Positions 57,094 to 64,000 of a DNA stretch of 64,000 bases are shown here, piece after piece; the stretch's first letter is position 1; every line of letters starts with the position of its first letter. Where the stretch lies: assembly GCA_963825405.1 (NCBI GenBank), contig CAWGTB010000015.1:1-64000 (forward strand), read 5' to 3'. The notes beneath the pieces are model-generated. The model made no database searches. It was not told the DNA's origin and was given only the letters and a program-made list of their open reading frames with translations. Origin of the DNA: JACPNO01 sp963825405. GTDB lineage: Bacteria > Acidobacteriota > Terriglobia > Bryobacterales > Bryobacteraceae. Both the position numbers and the translations under genes were made by a program.

Positions 57094-58193
57094 TGCCCGC
57101 CGTCTTCGCCAAGTTCGGCGTCAAGCCCGTAATCAACGCCTGCGGCATTTACACCGATCTCGGCGGCTCCCGCTTGTCTCCCACCGTGTGGGCGGCTATG
57201 GAGGAAATGAACCGCCACTTTGTGCGCATGCCGGATTTGTTAGATCAATCCGGAGCGATGATTGCCGGGATGTTGGGCGCCGAGGCCGCGCGCGTGACGC
57301 CTGGCGCCGCCGCTGCGATCGCCCTCGGAACCTGCGCGTGCATGGCGGGCATGGACGGCGCCGCCTGGGAGCGCCTTCCCGATACCACCAGCTTAAAGAG
57401 CGAAGTGATCATACAGCGCGGGCATCGCTACAAGTACGATCGCCAGGTAGCCATGACGGGCGCGCAGCTCGTGGAGGTGGACGGCGAACAAATCGAGGCC
57501 GCCATCGGTCCGCGCACCGGCGCCATTATGTTTCCCGCGCATCGCGATGGGCAGCCCGGCACGGTCCCACTGGCGGATGTCATCGAGCTGGCAAAGCGGC
57601 ACGGCGTTCCAACTTTGGTTGACGCGGCCTATCTGAATTATCCGGCGGACATTATGCGGCGCTATACGGCGATGGGCGCGGACCTGGTCTGCTACAGCGC
57701 AAAATATTTTCTGGGACCCAATTCCGGCGGCTTCATCATGGGCCGCAAGGATTTGATCGCCGCCGTGGCCGGCCTGGATTTCACGCGCTACGAATCCGGC
57801 AAATATCTCACCTATGGCCGCCCATTCAAGCTGGATCGCCACACGATCGTGGGCACTGTGGTCGCGCTCGAGGAGTGGCTGGCCATGGATCACGAGGCGC
57901 GCTGGAAATCGTTCGCGCGCCGCGCCAGCGAGTTGGCGCAACTCCTGCGCGACGTTCGCGGGCTGAAGCTTCAGCCGATGCACTTCACGATGGAAGAGCG
58001 GCTCGAACAGGGACCGGTGAATTGTCTGGTGATCCGCGCCGATGACGCGCCGCGCATTGCCGGGCACCTTGCGGATGGCACGCCTTCGATTGCGACGATT
58101 GTGCAGGGCGATGCCCTGGTGGTCGCCATGGATACCGTCGAAGACGCCGAAGTGGCTATCCTCGCTCAGCGAATCCGGCTCGCTCAGTCCTAA
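57090..58193 (+). CDS. SelA-like PLP-dependent enzyme (aminotransferase fold I)
   Basis: 367 residues. The start KFGVKPVINACGIYTDLGGS is typical of the L-seryl-tRNA(Sec) selenium transferase-like family (VINATG..T.LGR). PLP lysine: LVCYSAKYFLGPNSGGFIMG. Cofactor Asp: VPTLVDAAYLNYP. Members include D-glucosaminate-6-phosphate ammonia lyase (DgaE)-like enzymes; genuine SelA is longer and would normally be near selB. A lyase for an amino acid or amino sugar derivative is thus more likely. ATG 57090 overlaps the esterase stop by ATGA. Confidence 0.82.
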   Translation: MMPAVFAKFGVKPVINACGIYTDLGGSRLSPTVWAAMEEMNRHFVRMPDLLDQSGAMIAGMLGAEAARVTPGAAAAIALGTCACMAGMDGAAWERLPDTTSLKSEVIIQRGHRYKYDRQVAMTGAQLVEVDGEQIEAAIGPRTGAIMFPAHRDGQPGTVPLADVIELAKRHGVPTLVDAAYLNYPADIMRRYTAMGADLVCYSAKYFLGPNSGGFIMGRKDLIAAVAGLDFTRYESGKYLTYGRPFKLDRHTIVGTVVALEEWLAMDHEARWKSFARRASELAQLLRDVRGLKLQPMHFTMEERLEQGPVNCLVIRADDAPRIAGHLADGTPSIATIVQGDALVVAMDTVEDAEVAILAQRIRLAQS

Positions 58194-58194
58194 C

Positions 58195-58743
58195 TCATCC
58201 TGGGGACCGCATGGCTTCATCGCCCGACGGTCCGTAGATCGACGGCACTTTTCCGCCGGCCTGCCGCAGGTAAATCGTGAGTTGGCCGCGGTGGTGCACC
58301 TGGTCCATCAGATTTCCCCAGAACACTTCGGGTTGTTCCAATTGACCCGATCCTGCGAACGTGATGAACGTGATGGTGCGGTCGAATTCTTCTTCCGAGA
58401 GGCGGCTCACTTTGGCGTGGGAATCACGGTGGACGCTTTCGTACTCCGTCAGAATCTCAGCCATCGTCTCGGGCAGCGGCGGACCTTTCGGGACGTTTCG
58501 CAAGTCGTTCTTGCCTTCGACAACCATGCCGATCACGCGCTCATCCCCGACGCATTGCCAGGCCAGGTCGCGGACCGAGCGCGATCGCTCGTGAGGTTTC
58601 ACATCGAGCTGATCCACGGGGAAGGCCCGGAACACCCGGCATGTCGTTTGAAACTCTTTCTCCCAGACTTGCAGAAAAGTCTCTCTGGCTTTCATGAAGG
58701 ACAGCATAAACGCTGACGCTGCGTGAGGGTCAAGCGAAATCAT
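58195..58743 (-). CDS. DinB family metal-binding four-helix protein
   Basis: 182 residues from ATG 58743 (an internal ATG at MLSFMKARETF may be the true start). FLQVWEKEFQTTCRVFRAFP, LDVKPHERSRSVRDLAWQCV (first His) and FWGNLMDQVHHRGQLTIYLR (HHRGQ) form the DinB/YfiT metal site. Such proteins include thiol transferases and stress proteins of unknown activity. It converges on the SelA-like gene with a two-base gap, and its start is 14 bases from the divergent MerR regulator, which may control it. Confidence 0.83.
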   Translation of the reverse strand: MISLDPHAASAFMLSFMKARETFLQVWEKEFQTTCRVFRAFPVDQLDVKPHERSRSVRDLAWQCVGDERVIGMVVEGKNDLRNVPKGPPLPETMAEILTEYESVHRDSHAKVSRLSEEEFDRTITFITFAGSGQLEQPEVFWGNLMDQVHHRGQLTIYLRQAGGKVPSIYGPSGDEAMRSPG

Positions 58744-58756
58744 TTAGCATGAGGCA

Positions 58757-59464
58757 ATGGGCCGGACGTATCAGGTGCGGGAGTTTGCCGAACTTGCCGG
58801 TGTGACGGTTCGAGCGCTGCATCATTACGATCGCCTGGATTTGTTGAAGCCGAGCCGCACGCGCGAGGGCTATCGGCTTTATCAGGACCGCGACCTGGAG
58901 CGCCTGGAGCAGATCGTGGCCTTGAAATTTCTGGGGCTGGACCTGAAGCAAATCAAAACGCTGCGCAACCGGGAAGCACCTGATCTGGCGGACACCCTGC
59001 GCAGGCAACGCACGGTTTTGGAAGAGAAGCGGCGGGTGTTGGACAGCGCGATCGCTGCGATTCGCGATGCCGAGTTCGCGGCGCAACCGGGTAAGCATTT
59101 CGACTCCGCGCTGCTGAAAAAAATTATCACCGCAATCGAAAAGCAGAGCGATGCGGATTGGATGATGCAGTACTGCCAGGACCACGCAGCCAAGGTCAAG
59201 ATGAAGGCCCCGCCGGCAGTTATGGTCGCCGCAGGTACAGGCTCGCACCGAGAAACAGTGGGCGGACCTGATCCGCGACGTGTAAGCTGCGCTAGGCGAA
59301 GACCCGGCGGGCGAGGCGGCGCAGGCGCTCGCGGCCCGCTGGACAAGCTGGTCGATGCCTTCACCGGCGGCGATCCGCAAATCGCGGCAAGCGTGAAAGC
59401 TGCCCAAATGACAGCGAAAGAGGTATGGCGGAGAGGGGGAGATTCGAACTCCCGGAACCCGTGA
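58757..59464 (+). CDS. MerR family regulator with TipAS-like C-terminus (3' end damaged)
   Basis: The N-terminal winged helix YQVREFAELAGVTVRALHHY, then DRLDLLKPSRTREGYRLYQD, is a clear MerR HTH. A coiled-coil helix (RRQRTVLEEKRRVLDSAIAA) follows. The C-terminal part has TipAS-like residues (EKQWADLIRDV; AALGEDPAGEAAQALAARW; VDAFTGGDPQIAASVK), but these are in different frames and a TAA occurs inside them near 59281. The last frame runs into the tRNA-Ser gene (59426), so the natural end is not clear: either several indels or real decay. It may respond to a drug-like ligand and control the divergent DinB gene. Confidence 0.72.
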   Translation: MGRTYQVREFAELAGVTVRALHHYDRLDLLKPSRTREGYRLYQDRDLERLEQIVALKFLGLDLKQIKTLRNREAPDLADTLRRQRTVLEEKRRVLDSAIAAIRDAEFAAQPGKHFDSALLKKIITAIEKQSDADWMMQYCQDHAAKVKMKAPPAVMVAAGTGSHRETVGGPDPRRVSCARRRPGGRGGAGARGPLDKLVDAFTGGDPQIAASVKAAQMTAKEVWRRGGDSNSRNP

Positions 59465-59515
59465 AGGCTCAACGGTTTTCGAGACCGCCGCAATCGACCA
59501 CTCTGCCACCTCTCC
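59426..59515 (-). tRNA. tRNA-Ser (CGA anticodon)
   Basis: On the minus strand the acceptor GGAGAGG (59515-59509) pairs with CCTCTCC (59436-59430), then discriminator G and an encoded CCA (59428-59426). The D-arm has GGCAGAGTGG. The anticodon stem CGGT/ACCG encloses CTCGAAA, anticodon CGA. A long variable arm follows, as in class II tRNAs, then the T-loop GGTTCGAATCTCC-like segment (GTTCGAATC). Serine is assigned from the anticodon and the long arm. Confidence 0.93.
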
Positions 59516-59593
59516 GCGACAATCCATCGTAACATGTGCGGCTTTTTGCGCGACGACCCTCACCGCCAGAATCAAGTCCTTCAGAATTCCGCG

Positions 59594-59629
59594 CTACTGT
59601 TGCCGCAAGGCTTTGACTGGATCCAGCCA
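59594..59629 (-). pseudogene. Duplicate ADOP C-terminal tail remnant
   Basis: Just past the ADOP stop (59636-59634), the next frame encodes CEFAETWLDPVKALRQQ and then TAG (59596-59594). The motif D-P-x-x-A-L-R is the hallmark end of ADOP/MacB permeases, and the gene itself already ends RIDPMAALRIC. So two ADOP-like tails stand back to back, which suggests an intragenic recombination or gene replacement rather than a single indel. Confidence 0.45.
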
Positions 59630-59633
59630 TGTC

Positions 59634-62072
59634 TCAGCAAATTCGCAGCGCCGCCATGGGATCGATCCGAGTGGCGCGGCGCGCGGGAATGTAGCTGGCG
59701 GCCAGGGCCACGCACAGGAACAGCAGGGCGACTGCGGCGAAGGTTGCAGGGTCGGTCGCGCTAACGTGAAATAACAGCGTTTTCGTCACGCGGGTCAGGG
59801 CGAAAGCTCCGGCAATACCAACCGCTACACCGGCCAAAGCCAGGCGAAGGCCTTGCCCCACGACCAGCCGCAGAATGTCGCCCTGCTGCGCGCCTAAGGC
59901 CCGCCGGATGCCCATCTCTTGCGTGCGCTGCGTCACCGAGTAGGCAATGAGCCCATAGATTCCCATCAAGGCGAGCAGCAGCGCCACGGCCGCGAAAGAT
60001 CCCAACAGCATCACCAGCAAACGCCGCTGGCCGACTTCCGATTCCACCAGGTCATCCATCGTGCGCACGGCCGAAATAGCTTGATCCCGATCCAACGCTT
60101 GCACTTGTTCGCGGATCGCGCTGGTGAAGCTGAGCGGGGCGCTCTCCGTCCGTACCGCCAGCATCGCCGCCGGCTGGGGGTTTTGGGCGTACGCGACGTA
60201 CACGGTTTCCGGCCAGGTGGTGTTTTCGAGATTCTGATGAACATGCGCGGCGATGCCGACGATCTGGGCCGGCTTGGGGTTGACGCCGCCAACCAAAAGA
60301 CTCTGTCCGATCGGGTCCTGGCCGAGCGGATACTCCGGCCAGAACCGGCGAGCCAAAGCTTCATCAATAATGGCCACGCGCTGCGCGTCTTCGATATCCT
60401 GTTCGTTGAACTCCCTGCCGCGCTTCAATTGAATCTCGAGCGTGCGGAAGTATCCCGGCGTCACGCTGGAGATGGTAGCAATGGGCCGCTCGTTCAACTT
60501 TAATGGCGGTTTTCCGGCATCCTGCACGGGAGTTCCGGCGTACCCCATCATTGGAAGAAACAGGGCCGCCGCTGCGCCGCGCACACCTGGCGACGATCCC
60601 AGACGCCGCAGGAGTTCTTCGATGAACGCGGATTTCTTCTGGTCGGTGTCATAACGCAACGGGGCCAGCGAAAGCCGTACCGTCAGCAGATTTGCTTTGT
60701 TGAATCCGACATCGACCGCGCGCAACTGACTCATGCTTTCAATCAGAAGCGCCGCGCCAATCAGCAACACGATCGAGAGCGCGACTTGACCCACCAGCAA
60801 CATTCCGCGAGCGTTCAGGCGGCGGAATCCAGGGCTCCTGCTAGCGGCCTCCCCGCTGGCTCGTAACACTTGGATAAGATCCTGGCGCGAGGCGCCCACC
60901 GAAGGCGCGAACCCAAAGATCATACCGGTCGCGATGGAAAGCGCGGCGGCGAAGCCCAGCACAGCCCAATCCAAATGAATCTCGCCCGCGCGTGGCAGCT
61001 CGAAAGCCGTCATGGCCGGAAGCGCGCGCAGACTCCACACGGCCAGCAGCACGCCGAGGATGCCGCCGCAAAGGGATAGCAGAACACTCTCCACGAGAAG
61101 TTGCCGGATGAGACGCACACGACTGGCCCCGATTGCCGCCCGCACGGCGAACTCACGCGACCGGGAGGCGGCTCGCGCCAGTAGCAGGCTGGCCACGTTG
61201 GCGCATGCAATGAGCAGGACGAAACCAACCGCGCCGAATAGCATCCACAGCATGGAGCGGACGTTGGCCACCAGCTCTTCCTTCATAGGCGTCACTTCCA
61301 GCGGTGACTTCGATTTGGCGTCGAGCATGTTGGGATGTTCCATGGCATATTGGCGGCGAATAACTTTCATCTCCGCGTTGGCCTGGTCGAGGTTCACTCC
61401 CGGTTTCAGACGTCCGAACACCGTCAGGAATGGGCTCAGCGCCCTGGACTTGGGAGGGAAAAGCGGCCATTCAGAAGGCGCCGTCAGCCAGACGTCCAAG
61501 CCCGCAAAAGGAAACTGAAAATGGGGTGGAAGAACCCCAATGATGGTGTACGGCGTCGCCGCAATGGTTGCCAGCTTACCGGCAATTTGTGGATCGCTCG
61601 CGAACCGCCGCTGCCACAGCTCGGCGCTGATCATGGCCACCGGTGTGCCACCGGCCGAATCTTCCTCGGGACGAAAGCCGCGTCCGCTCAGTGGATGCAA
61701 TCCGAGAATCTTCAGGAAACTGGCCGATACACGAACGCTTTTCAGAACCTCCGGCTCGGCATTCCCAGAAAGCGTAAGGTTTTCCTGGAAGGTGTAGGCT
61801 CCAAGTTCCGTGAACGAGTGCGCGCCGGTGCTCATCTCCGCAAACCGCGACGGTGTCGCGCCACAGCAGATACGAACCAGGTGGTCGGGGTCGCGATATT
61901 GCAGCGGCTTCAGCAGCACCGCGCGGATAACCGTGAACATCGCCGTGTTCCCGCCGATTGCGAGCGCCAATGTGAGAACCGCCGTCGCGGCGAAGGCAGG
62001 TTGCTTGCGCATCGTTCGCAGCGCGAAGAGGGTATCCTGCCAGATGGTCTCCAGAAACCCAACGCCGTTCAT
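59634..62072 (-). CDS. Second ADOP/MacB-type permease
   Basis: 812 residues. N-terminus WQDTLFALRTMRKQPAFAAT and LTLALAIGGNTAMFTVIRAV; periplasmic domain; FtsX block with SREFAVRAAIGASRVRLIRQ; second periplasmic domain; final FtsX with QRTQEMGIRRALGAQQGDIL. The layout equals that of the ADOP at 29152-31686, but the sequences are diverged. No ATPase gene is adjacent. The C-terminus RIDPMAALRIC differs from the usual YE end and is followed by a tail remnant (59594-59629). Function unknown; probably works with a shared ATPase. Confidence 0.88.
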   Translation of the reverse strand: MNGVGFLETIWQDTLFALRTMRKQPAFAATAVLTLALAIGGNTAMFTVIRAVLLKPLQYRDPDHLVRICCGATPSRFAEMSTGAHSFTELGAYTFQENLTLSGNAEPEVLKSVRVSASFLKILGLHPLSGRGFRPEEDSAGGTPVAMISAELWQRRFASDPQIAGKLATIAATPYTIIGVLPPHFQFPFAGLDVWLTAPSEWPLFPPKSRALSPFLTVFGRLKPGVNLDQANAEMKVIRRQYAMEHPNMLDAKSKSPLEVTPMKEELVANVRSMLWMLFGAVGFVLLIACANVASLLLARAASRSREFAVRAAIGASRVRLIRQLLVESVLLSLCGGILGVLLAVWSLRALPAMTAFELPRAGEIHLDWAVLGFAAALSIATGMIFGFAPSVGASRQDLIQVLRASGEAASRSPGFRRLNARGMLLVGQVALSIVLLIGAALLIESMSQLRAVDVGFNKANLLTVRLSLAPLRYDTDQKKSAFIEELLRRLGSSPGVRGAAAALFLPMMGYAGTPVQDAGKPPLKLNERPIATISSVTPGYFRTLEIQLKRGREFNEQDIEDAQRVAIIDEALARRFWPEYPLGQDPIGQSLLVGGVNPKPAQIVGIAAHVHQNLENTTWPETVYVAYAQNPQPAAMLAVRTESAPLSFTSAIREQVQALDRDQAISAVRTMDDLVESEVGQRRLLVMLLGSFAAVALLLALMGIYGLIAYSVTQRTQEMGIRRALGAQQGDILRLVVGQGLRLALAGVAVGIAGAFALTRVTKTLLFHVSATDPATFAAVALLFLCVALAASYIPARRATRIDPMAALRIC

Positions 62073-62203
62073 AGAAGCGGCCTCCTCAAGATGAAACCAA
62101 GTTTACCTTGAGTTATTTTCGGCGCAGTCTCCCCGCCACGCCGAAGCGCTTGTGGATAGTATTCTGTACGATGGACTTTCCGCCGCGTGGGAATGGAGAA
62201 AAT

Positions 62204-62992
62204 ATGGAAGACAGCGTTCTGATTCAGTTCGCGAAGGCCTTGGTGACCGGGGCGATCCGGGTGGTCGATCTCAGTCAGTCGCTCGATGCGGAGACGGCCA
62301 CCATTCAACTGCCGCCGGAGTTTGGCAAAACCTGGCCGTTCCGGCTGGAGGAGATTTCGAAATACGATAGCCGCGGGCCGTCTTGGTACTGGAATAATTT
62401 CTCCTGCGGCGAGCACACCGGTACGCACTTCGACGCGCCCATCCATTGGGTCAGCGGCAAGGATTATCCGCACAACGCTACCGACACCATTGCGGCAGAG
62501 AAATTTTTCGCGCCGGCCTGCGTCATCGACGTCTCCCGCGAGGTGGCGGCCAATCCCGATTTTCTGCTGACGCGCAGCCATGTCGAAGCCTGGGAACAGC
62601 AGCACGGCCGCATCGAAGCCGGTTCCTGGGTGCTGATGCGCACCGATTGGTCGAAGCGCAAGGATGCCGCGGCGTTTCTGAACATGAAAGACGACGGCCC
62701 GCACGTGCCGGGTCCTCATCCCGAGCTGGTTCCGTTCCTGGCCAGAGAGCGCGACGTGATCGGCTGGGGCGGCGAAGGCGTGGGCACGGATGCCGGGCAG
62801 GCTTTCAGTTTCAATCCGCCGTTTCCGTGCCACTCGATTATGCACGGCTCCAATAAATTCGGCTTGGCCAGCTTGACCAATCTGGACCAACTGCCTCCGA
62901 AAGGCGCGATTCTGATCACGCCGCCGCTCAAGATCGTGAACGGTTCCGGCAGTCCCTGCCGCGTGCTGGCGCTGGTGCCGGCAAAACCTTGA
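62204..62992 (+). CDS. Cyclase-family metal-dependent hydrolase (kynurenine formamidase-like)
   Basis: 262 residues. VVDLSQSLDAETATIQLPPE and FSCGEHTGTHFDAPIHWVSG contain the cyclase/KynB HxGTHxDxPxH metal motif; VIDVSREVAANPDFLLTRSH and PFPCHSIMHGSNKFGLASLT follow. Start ATG 62204 has GGAG at 62194-62197; an upstream ATG 62171 is also in frame. It cleaves an amide or ring such as N-formylkynurenine, or a related substrate. It lies between the divergent ADOP and the oxidoreductase below, which starts about 35 bases later, so an operon is possible. Confidence 0.85.
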   Translation: MEDSVLIQFAKALVTGAIRVVDLSQSLDAETATIQLPPEFGKTWPFRLEEISKYDSRGPSWYWNNFSCGEHTGTHFDAPIHWVSGKDYPHNATDTIAAEKFFAPACVIDVSREVAANPDFLLTRSHVEAWEQQHGRIEAGSWVLMRTDWSKRKDAAAFLNMKDDGPHVPGPHPELVPFLARERDVIGWGGEGVGTDAGQAFSFNPPFPCHSIMHGSNKFGLASLTNLDQLPPKGAILITPPLKIVNGSGSPCRVLALVPAKP

Positions 62993-63026
62993 CACTTCAA
63001 ATATTCAGGCTTAAAGTAAATCGGTA

Positions 63027-64000
63027 GTGGCGGAACGGTCATTCAAAAAGGAAGTTCAGAAGCTCTACCTGGGCGACGGTGAGGAATTCCACGGCGAAGG
63101 AATTCTGGCGGTCACGAAGGCGCTGCTGCAGTCCGGCGTTTCCTACGTCGCCGGATATCAGGGCGCTCCCATTTCGCATCTGATGGACGTGCTCACGGAC
63201 GCCAACAGACATCCTGGAAGACCTGGGCGTTCACTTCGAGCACAGCGCGTCGGAAGCCACAGCGGCCGCCACGCTTGCCGCCTCGGTGAACTATCCGCTG
63301 CGCGGCGCGGTCACTTTCAAATCGACAGTGGGCACCAATGTGGCGTCGGATGCGCTGGCGAATCTGGCGTCGGGCGGCGTGACGGGCGGCGCGCTGATCA
63401 TCGTCGGCGAAGATTACGGCGAAGGATCGAGCATCATGCAGGAGCGCTCGCACGCGTTCGCCATGAAGTCGCAGATGTGGCTGCTCGATCCGCGGCCGAA
63501 TCTGCCGTCGATCGTGCGCGCGGTGGAACAGGGCTTCGATCTTTCCGAAGCCAGCAACACGCCGGTGATGCTGGAATTGCGCATCCGCGCGTGCCACGTG
63601 CATGGGCGTTTCATCGCGAAGAGACAATGTGCGGCCCACGTTCACGCTGAAAGATGCCATGGAGAATCCGGTGCGCGACGTCAGCCGCATCGTGCTGCCG
63701 CCGGCCAGCTTTTTGCACGAGCAGGAGAAAGATCGAAAACGCGCTGGCCCGCGGCGCAGCAGTTTATTCAAGAACGCGGCATGAACGAGTTCTTCGCGGA
63801 TGGCGCGCAGGATTTCGGCATCATCCTGCAAGGCGGAATGTACAACAGCGACGGTGCGCGGCGCTGGAACTGCTGGGCCTTGCCGACATATTCGGCGAGA
63901 GCCAGATTCCGCTGTACGTGTTGAACGTGACGTATCCGCTGGTCGATGACGAGGTCAAGCGTTTCTGCGCCGGTAAGCGTGCCGTGCTGATGATCGAAGA
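63027..64000 (+). CDS. Indolepyruvate/2-oxoacid:ferredoxin oxidoreductase alpha subunit, N-terminal part (truncated by window end)
   Basis: The GTG at 63027 begins FHGEGILAVTKALLQSGVSY and VAGYQGAPISHLMDVL, the Pyr-domain start of IorA-like enzymes. After a frame change near 63215: LGVHFEHSASEATAAATLAA and AVTFKSTVGTNVASDALANL with GALIIVGEDYGEGSSIMQER, conserved in TPP-dependent 2-oxoacid:ferredoxin oxidoreductases. Further changes near 63600 and 63860 lead to QIPLYVLNVTYPLVDDEVKR and the window ends in frame. It oxidatively decarboxylates aryl or branched 2-oxoacids, passing electrons to ferredoxin. TAAAGT (63012-63017) lies nine bases before the GTG. Confidence 0.85.

Noticed and set aside
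57090..58193. True selenocysteine synthase (SelA) with an in-frame TGA system
   Set aside because: The enzyme is shorter than SelA and no selB, selD or SECIS-like hairpin is nearby; the TGA in the kinase gene lies far away and replaces Trp, not Cys.

Overview
The window joins two unrelated genomes. Bases 1 to about 8122 are very GC-rich and carry genes typical of Chloroflexota or Actinomycetota: cyclase-ATPase regulators, ThyX, a secreted beta-propeller, and a DUF6510 / ferredoxin-reductase / sulfite-oxidase-like trio. At the 8-bp palindrome at 8115-8122 the sulfite-oxidase-like gene stops mid-protein, and the next three bases are the stop codon of an unrelated gene. From there to the end the composition is lower in GC and the genes look like Acidobacteriota of the Solibacter/Bryobacter type: two long FtsX/MacB permeases, a Pkn kinase with a beta-propeller, Tat-exported Gfo/Idh/MocA and enolase-superfamily enzymes, and dispersed palindromic repeats. 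An assembly chimera is the simplest reading. About twenty genes are split by +1/-1 frame changes although the protein homology runs through, so the sequence looks like uncorrected long-read metagenome data. I annotate those genes as single loci and say where the frame changes.

Layout of the acidobacterial part. 8.1-12 kb: a degenerate Wzt-like ABC protein, a methyltransferase with Ig-like repeats and a right-handed beta-helix protein (surface glycan theme). 12-15 kb: APC permease, DoxX, and an ECF sigma factor coupled to a VOC protein. 15-19 kb: OprB-like porin and a nickel/cobalt ECF importer (CbiM-Q-O). 19-24 kb: enolase-superfamily dehydratase, methyltransferases including UbiE/MenG, a receiver protein and a Gfo/Idh oxidoreductase. 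24-29 kb: LeuRS, endonuclease IV, and a persulfide-dioxygenase-like/rhodanese fusion. 29-36 kb: ADOP permease, TlpA-like thioredoxin, Pkn kinase, PAP2 phosphatase, and a Phd/VapC toxin-antitoxin pair. 36-39 kb: a compact sulfur-carrier cysteine cluster, cysM - JAMM protease - (MoaD-like)-MoeB-rhodanese fusion. 39-47 kb: GT9 glycosyltransferase, GNAT, then lipid metabolism (acpP, fabF, etfBA, acyl-CoA ligase, plsC). 47-52 kb: signalling (HDOD; PAS histidine kinase, receiver, receiver-CpaE fusion). 52-55 kb: folC, accD, rlmH, rsfS. 55-64 kb: a secreted M15-like protein, methyltransferase, esterase, SelA-like enzyme, DinB, MerR, tRNA-Ser, a second ADOP, a cyclase-family hydrolase and a truncated 2-oxoacid:ferredoxin oxidoreductase.

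Many genes overlap by ATGA (cbiM/Q/O, VOC-sigma, cysM-mec, HK-RR-RR, esterase-SelA-like), giving clear operons. Several starts are preceded by a TANNNT box only 6-10 nt upstream, suggesting leaderless transcripts. The most interesting signals are the ubiquitin-like/E1-like/rhodanese fusion beside a JAMM protease and CysM, the ABC-like protein without catalytic motifs, the three-copy palindromic repeat family, and the receiver-TadZ ATPase fusion downstream of a kinase interrupted by one in-frame TGA.
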